DNA of 16,646 nucleotides from Armatimonadota bacterium. Its GTDB lineage: Bacteria; Armatimonadota; Armatimonadia; Armatimonadales; Armatimonadaceae. The DNA lies in NCBI GenBank assembly GCA_014379275.1, contig JACMMA010000163.1, positions 1 to 16,646 of the forward strand, read 5' to 3'. The position numbers and the translations under genes were made by a program. Under the pieces are notes generated by a model. The model saw only the letters and a list, made by a program, of their open reading frames with translations, was not told where the DNA came from and did not search any database. Positions 15,101-16,646 of the stretch are shown here, piece by piece. The stretch's first letter is position 1. Every line of letters begins with the position of its first letter.

Positions 15101-15557
15101 GGGCATCGGCGGCGATAAAACTAACGAGATTCTCTGGCGGATCAATGACGGTTTGTTCGATGGTTTGTCGCCGAAACTGGTTGTGCTGGCGATCGGTGTC
15201 AACAATATGTGGCGCAACGATTTCGGTAATGCCCGGATCGCCGAAGGGATCGAGATGTGCGTAAAGACTATTCGGGCGAAAACCCCGCGCACGAAGATTC
15301 TCGTCGTCGGCGTTTTTCCCACGCAAGAAGCCGCGAACAACGGGATGCGAGCCGGAGTTAAAGAAATAAACGCCGAAACGAAAAAACGGGTCGTCGGCAT
15401 GAAAAATGTCCGATTCGTGGACTTCGGGGACCAATTCCTTTCGCCCGACGGCTCGCTCAGCAAAGAAGTCATGCCGGATTTTCTCCACGCCAACGAAAAA
15501 GGGTATGCCATCTATGCGGCTAACCTGGAACCCGTTGTGAAGGAAATGATCCGATAG
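12123..15557 (+). CDS. Secreted Asp-box beta-propeller (GH74-like) + carbohydrate-binding-like domain + SGNH esterase
   Basis: This 1144-residue exported multidomain protein has a signal peptide at about 1-35, probably cleaved after ALA before EPP; the Cys31 context is a poor lipobox. Residues 50-715 carry eleven Asp-box-like motifs (for example at 104, 160, 210, 258, 297, 350, 399, 493, 536, 573 and 665; typical STDGGKTW), as in sialidase and GH74 xyloglucanase propellers. Asp97 in IDVGGLYR resembles the first GH74 catalytic Asp; Asp438 in FQDYNAAA may be the second, but this is tentative. Residues 760-910 look like a CBM4/9-type jelly roll (NGDMENG start, WLDDVKIG end). Residues 930-1144 form an SGNH hydrolase of the PAF-acetylhydrolase type: GDSIT (Ser968), GIGGD (994-998), GVNN (Asn1027) and DFLH (Asp1119, His1122). 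The likely role is breakdown of acetylated plant or microbial polysaccharide. The Shine-Dalgarno is weak (GGA at 12111). Confidence 0.88.
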   Translation: MTMMTKTRFFNENVFLAGTLVTAALISQAGCALAEPPMGSAKASLAAKDGAPRWTKMPLLTSGQKKEGIFPGGEGCQWPRELVISDADPNFLILSIDVGGLYRTLDGGKNWEQASVGWSGRGCNGVAIDPKNPSHVIGLAGNSVDWQENWGQTPNGIYLSSDKAASWKPVMGLLEGFGNSVAIDPDSYDATRKVCTIAYVASAKAGLLKTTDGGETWSQVSDLPAVVGQADGGIPVRVRVSPKGGVVYLGGKGGFHCSTDGGKSFTKVRDGAVSNIAVVSSAPKSVWVSGSEGVIVSRDQGRTFTVLPAKGMDREADNKIVQFVSVSPADPNRLSAWIARGDWQWHRYYSHDGGKTFGITQVIKTNEPMPNNVRNGFNAWHPKDPNIMYGLGGDTVTRSVDGGKTLRWYNNGYNGVMMGGMMNFSAHAPKTVFLAFQDYNAAATQDGGAVWDYLDASGKGWGGHCYGGHAVDSKTFFYGDAEGWGDPRRIRITHDAGKTWEFVKGADGKEINLDGANVSLSDPTDANILFCYNHRSTDKGKTWQKMTGCEGVFIYSPDTKVLWGRMGGAVVSSSDKGATWQKVAETSGTLDDVAVDHKTGRVYVAAEDKLKAFDAGRWIVLDLPADQFGNTLRCVTVATDPRNPQTVYVAGPRNTYATQCTAARSTDGGKTWRNLTVTLPLKSGLDNGPHEVSCIRVHPQTGEAWAAGQCYGMWRIAPPSPGEKGTPAEQASAPKSVRPPLAVSVKIVPDGDKVSAPSPRIVVANGDMENGADMPDNWTDKWEGRGKITLYRDTTQSKSGKASLKVKTTGDTQGQGAQMILDAPAGATFTISGSVKSKGTIKVNFAVQPRKDSWEPIAFEQVGYVQNDSEWQSFTKKVTLPEGSVHAAIILLVEGDGEAWLDDVKIGEPDLSKATVKREYQPQPAKLDPVTPMHGFWADYPTSWWNYAGSLKSEVQTRKPDVVFIGDSITQGWKDAGKSEWEKRFAPLNAVNVGIGGDKTNEILWRINDGLFDGLSPKLVVLAIGVNNMWRNDFGNARIAEGIEMCVKTIRAKTPRTKILVVGVFPTQEAANNGMRAGVKEINAETKKRVVGMKNVRFVDFGDQFLSPDGSLSKEVMPDFLHANEKGYAIYAANLEPVVKEMIR
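12155..12168. promoter_or_regulatory. LacI/cre-like operator candidate, site inside the coding start
   Basis: TGAAAACGTTTTCC contains a perfect 12-base palindrome (12156-12167) and agrees with the cre consensus TGWAANCGNTNWCA except at the last base. It lies in codons 12-16 of the secreted enzyme. Its centre is 87 bp from that of the upstream site, about eight DNA turns. The position suits repression by looping or by a transcription roadblock. Confidence 0.5.
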
Positions 15558-15599
15558 CCGAAGCAAACACGATTAATGGTGGGCCTCGCCGCCCCTCCC

Positions 15600-15624
15600 G
15601 GGAGGAGCAAGAACTGCTCCTCCC
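15600..15624. terminator. Perfect inverted repeat between convergent genes
   Basis: GGGAGGAGCA (15600-15609) and TGCTCCTCCC (15615-15624) form a perfect 10-bp stem with a five-base loop, 43 bases after the secreted-enzyme stop and 63 bases from the end of the kinase gene. There is no U-run on either side. It may serve as a bidirectional transcription end or be a dispersed intergenic repeat; no second copy occurs in this window. Confidence 0.5.
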
Positions 15625-15686
15625 CTACCCCGGCATATAGCCCTGATCACACCGAGGAATGGTTCGCTCAGTGCCACCAGCGCCAC

Positions 15687-16646
15687 TTACCGATTGCTCG
15701 TCGATGAGTCGTTCACTCGGGGCAGAGTGACAGTTACAATGGTCCCCTGATCGAGGATGCTTTCGATATTTATCGTTCCATTTAATGCCGCGACAATCCC
15801 ATTGCAGAGCGATAAACCCAGCCCTGCACCGCCCTGTTCGCGGGCGCGGGAAACGTCGCGCCGGTAGAACGGCTCGCCCAGACGCGACAGGGCTTCGGGC
15901 GCGATTCCTTCTCCCGTATCGCGGACCGTCAAGTGGAACAGCCCCGGAGAAATGGTCGCCGCGACCGTGATTTGGCCCCGGGTGGTATGACGAAGGGCGT
16001 TGCTGAGCAAGTTTTGCAGGAGCCGACGAAAATGGTCCGGGTCGGTGCTCAACACCGTTTCTTCGGCAATGTCGCATACCACAGGAACCGTTGTGTCGCC
16101 GTGGACGGTTTTTGCCTCCGAAATTGTTTCTCGGACGATCTCTGCGACATCCAAGGAAGCTAGCCGAAGCGGTAGCGAATCGTTTTCCGTACGGGCGAGT
16201 GTCAAAAGATCTGTCACCAGCCGATTCGCCCTATCCGCGGACTGATCCGCACGATCCAGGGCGCGATGTTGGAGCGGTGTCAGCGATTCCGGATTTTCCA
16301 GTAGCAGGCTGGTCGCGCTTTTAATCACGGCAAGCGGGGTGCGTAATTCGTGGGACGCCGCGCCGGTGAACCGTCTCTGACGCGCGAACGCCCCTTCCAA
16401 TCGCCCCAGTAGCGCATTCATCAATTTGGCCAGTCGGTCGAAGGCATCGTTCCCGCCGGGTTCCGGTAATCGCGCGGAGAGGTCCGTCGGCTCGATGGTT
16501 CCAACTACTCTAGCTAGTTGCCGGATGGGCGCGAGTGCCATCTCGGTGAGGACCGCACCGATAACGGCAGCGACCAGGGCAAGAGGAAGTAGCAATGAAT
16601 AAAGAGCGGAGTCGATTTCGCGCAAAGTGGCGTCCGTCGGTTCCAG
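15687..16646 (-). CDS. Sensor histidine kinase, C-terminal part (5' end outside the window)
   Basis: The frame is open through the window edge: seven more codons (LEPTDAT) precede the internal TTG at 16625. This is therefore a truncated view of a longer gene, and the upstream sensor part is missing. Counting from 16646, a membrane helix lies at about 17-38, a HAMP domain at about 39-92 and the HisKA H-box SHELRTPL with phospho-accepting His at about 99. The HATPase domain shows the N box (LLQNLLSNALRHT, about 209-221), G1 DTGEG (about 243-247), F box EPFYRR (about 258-263) and G2 GGAGLGLSL (about 272-280). It autophosphorylates and should pass the phosphate to a response regulator, presumably encoded just upstream outside the window. 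The signal sensed is unknown. It converges on the secreted enzyme gene. Confidence 0.93.
   Translation of the reverse strand: MEPTDATLREIDSALYSLLLPLALVAAVIGAVLTEMALAPIRQLARVVGTIEPTDLSARLPEPGGNDAFDRLAKLMNALLGRLEGAFARQRRFTGAASHELRTPLAVIKSATSLLLENPESLTPLQHRALDRADQSADRANRLVTDLLTLARTENDSLPLRLASLDVAEIVRETISEAKTVHGDTTVPVVCDIAEETVLSTDPDHFRRLLQNLLSNALRHTTRGQITVAATISPGLFHLTVRDTGEGIAPEALSRLGEPFYRRDVSRAREQGGAGLGLSLCNGIVAALNGTINIESILDQGTIVTVTLPRVNDSSTSNR

Noticed and set aside
14960..15566. Two long minus-strand open frames opposite the SGNH domain
   Set aside because: The plus-strand frame has all SGNH blocks with correct spacing; the antisense frames have no domain.

Overview
The window looks like ordinary chromosome of a diderm, heterotrophic, polysaccharide-degrading bacterium, most likely in or near the Armatimonadota. 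I place it only weakly. The arguments are moderate-to-high GC, a Firmicutes-like rapZ-yvcK pair whose YvcK carries a membrane-anchored N-terminus, a long periplasmic-type tail-specific protease, and a large secreted Asp-box enzyme. There is no tRNA, rRNA, CRISPR array, phage module or intact insertion sequence.

Layout. 1-2148 (minus strand): a Pro-rich single-pass membrane protein of unknown function, then a D-2-hydroxyacid dehydrogenase, then the first 37 codons of a further protein that leaves the window. 2149-2481: an AT-richer divergent intergenic region. 2482-3249 (plus): an unrecognised membrane-anchored protein, which converges through a 15-bp stem-loop on a von Willebrand factor A (MIDAS) protein (3335-4006, minus). 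4114-5986 (minus): the ribosome-assembly GTPase Der, closely followed by a small two-helix membrane protein. 6200-8782 (minus): a tight operon of a YvlD/phage-holin-IV-type membrane protein, RapZ and YvcK, with overlaps of 11 and 4 bases. 8783-9041 is the divergent control region. 9042-11450 (plus): tail-specific protease Prc/CtpA, terminator, then smpB (11542-12018) with its own terminator. 12123-15557 (plus): a 1144-residue secreted protein combining an Asp-box beta-propeller, a carbohydrate-binding-like jelly roll and a C-terminal SGNH acetyl-esterase. 15687-16646 (minus): the C-terminal part of a sensor histidine kinase, cut by the window edge.

How the genes fit together. RapZ and YvcK (nucleotide-sugar and cell-envelope carbon control) form one translationally coupled unit. 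Prc and SmpB both belong to proteolysis and rescue of failed translation products and lie side by side, although a terminator separates them. The secreted propeller-CBM-esterase protein is a carbohydrate-degradation gene. Two closely similar LacI/cre-like palindromes, 87 bp apart centre to centre, flank its start, which suggests sugar-responsive repression. The rest is housekeeping or of unknown function. I found no clear new defence or mobile system. The most interesting items are the three-module enzyme with its twin operator-like sites, and a RapZ whose Walker A Ser/Thr is replaced by Gln.
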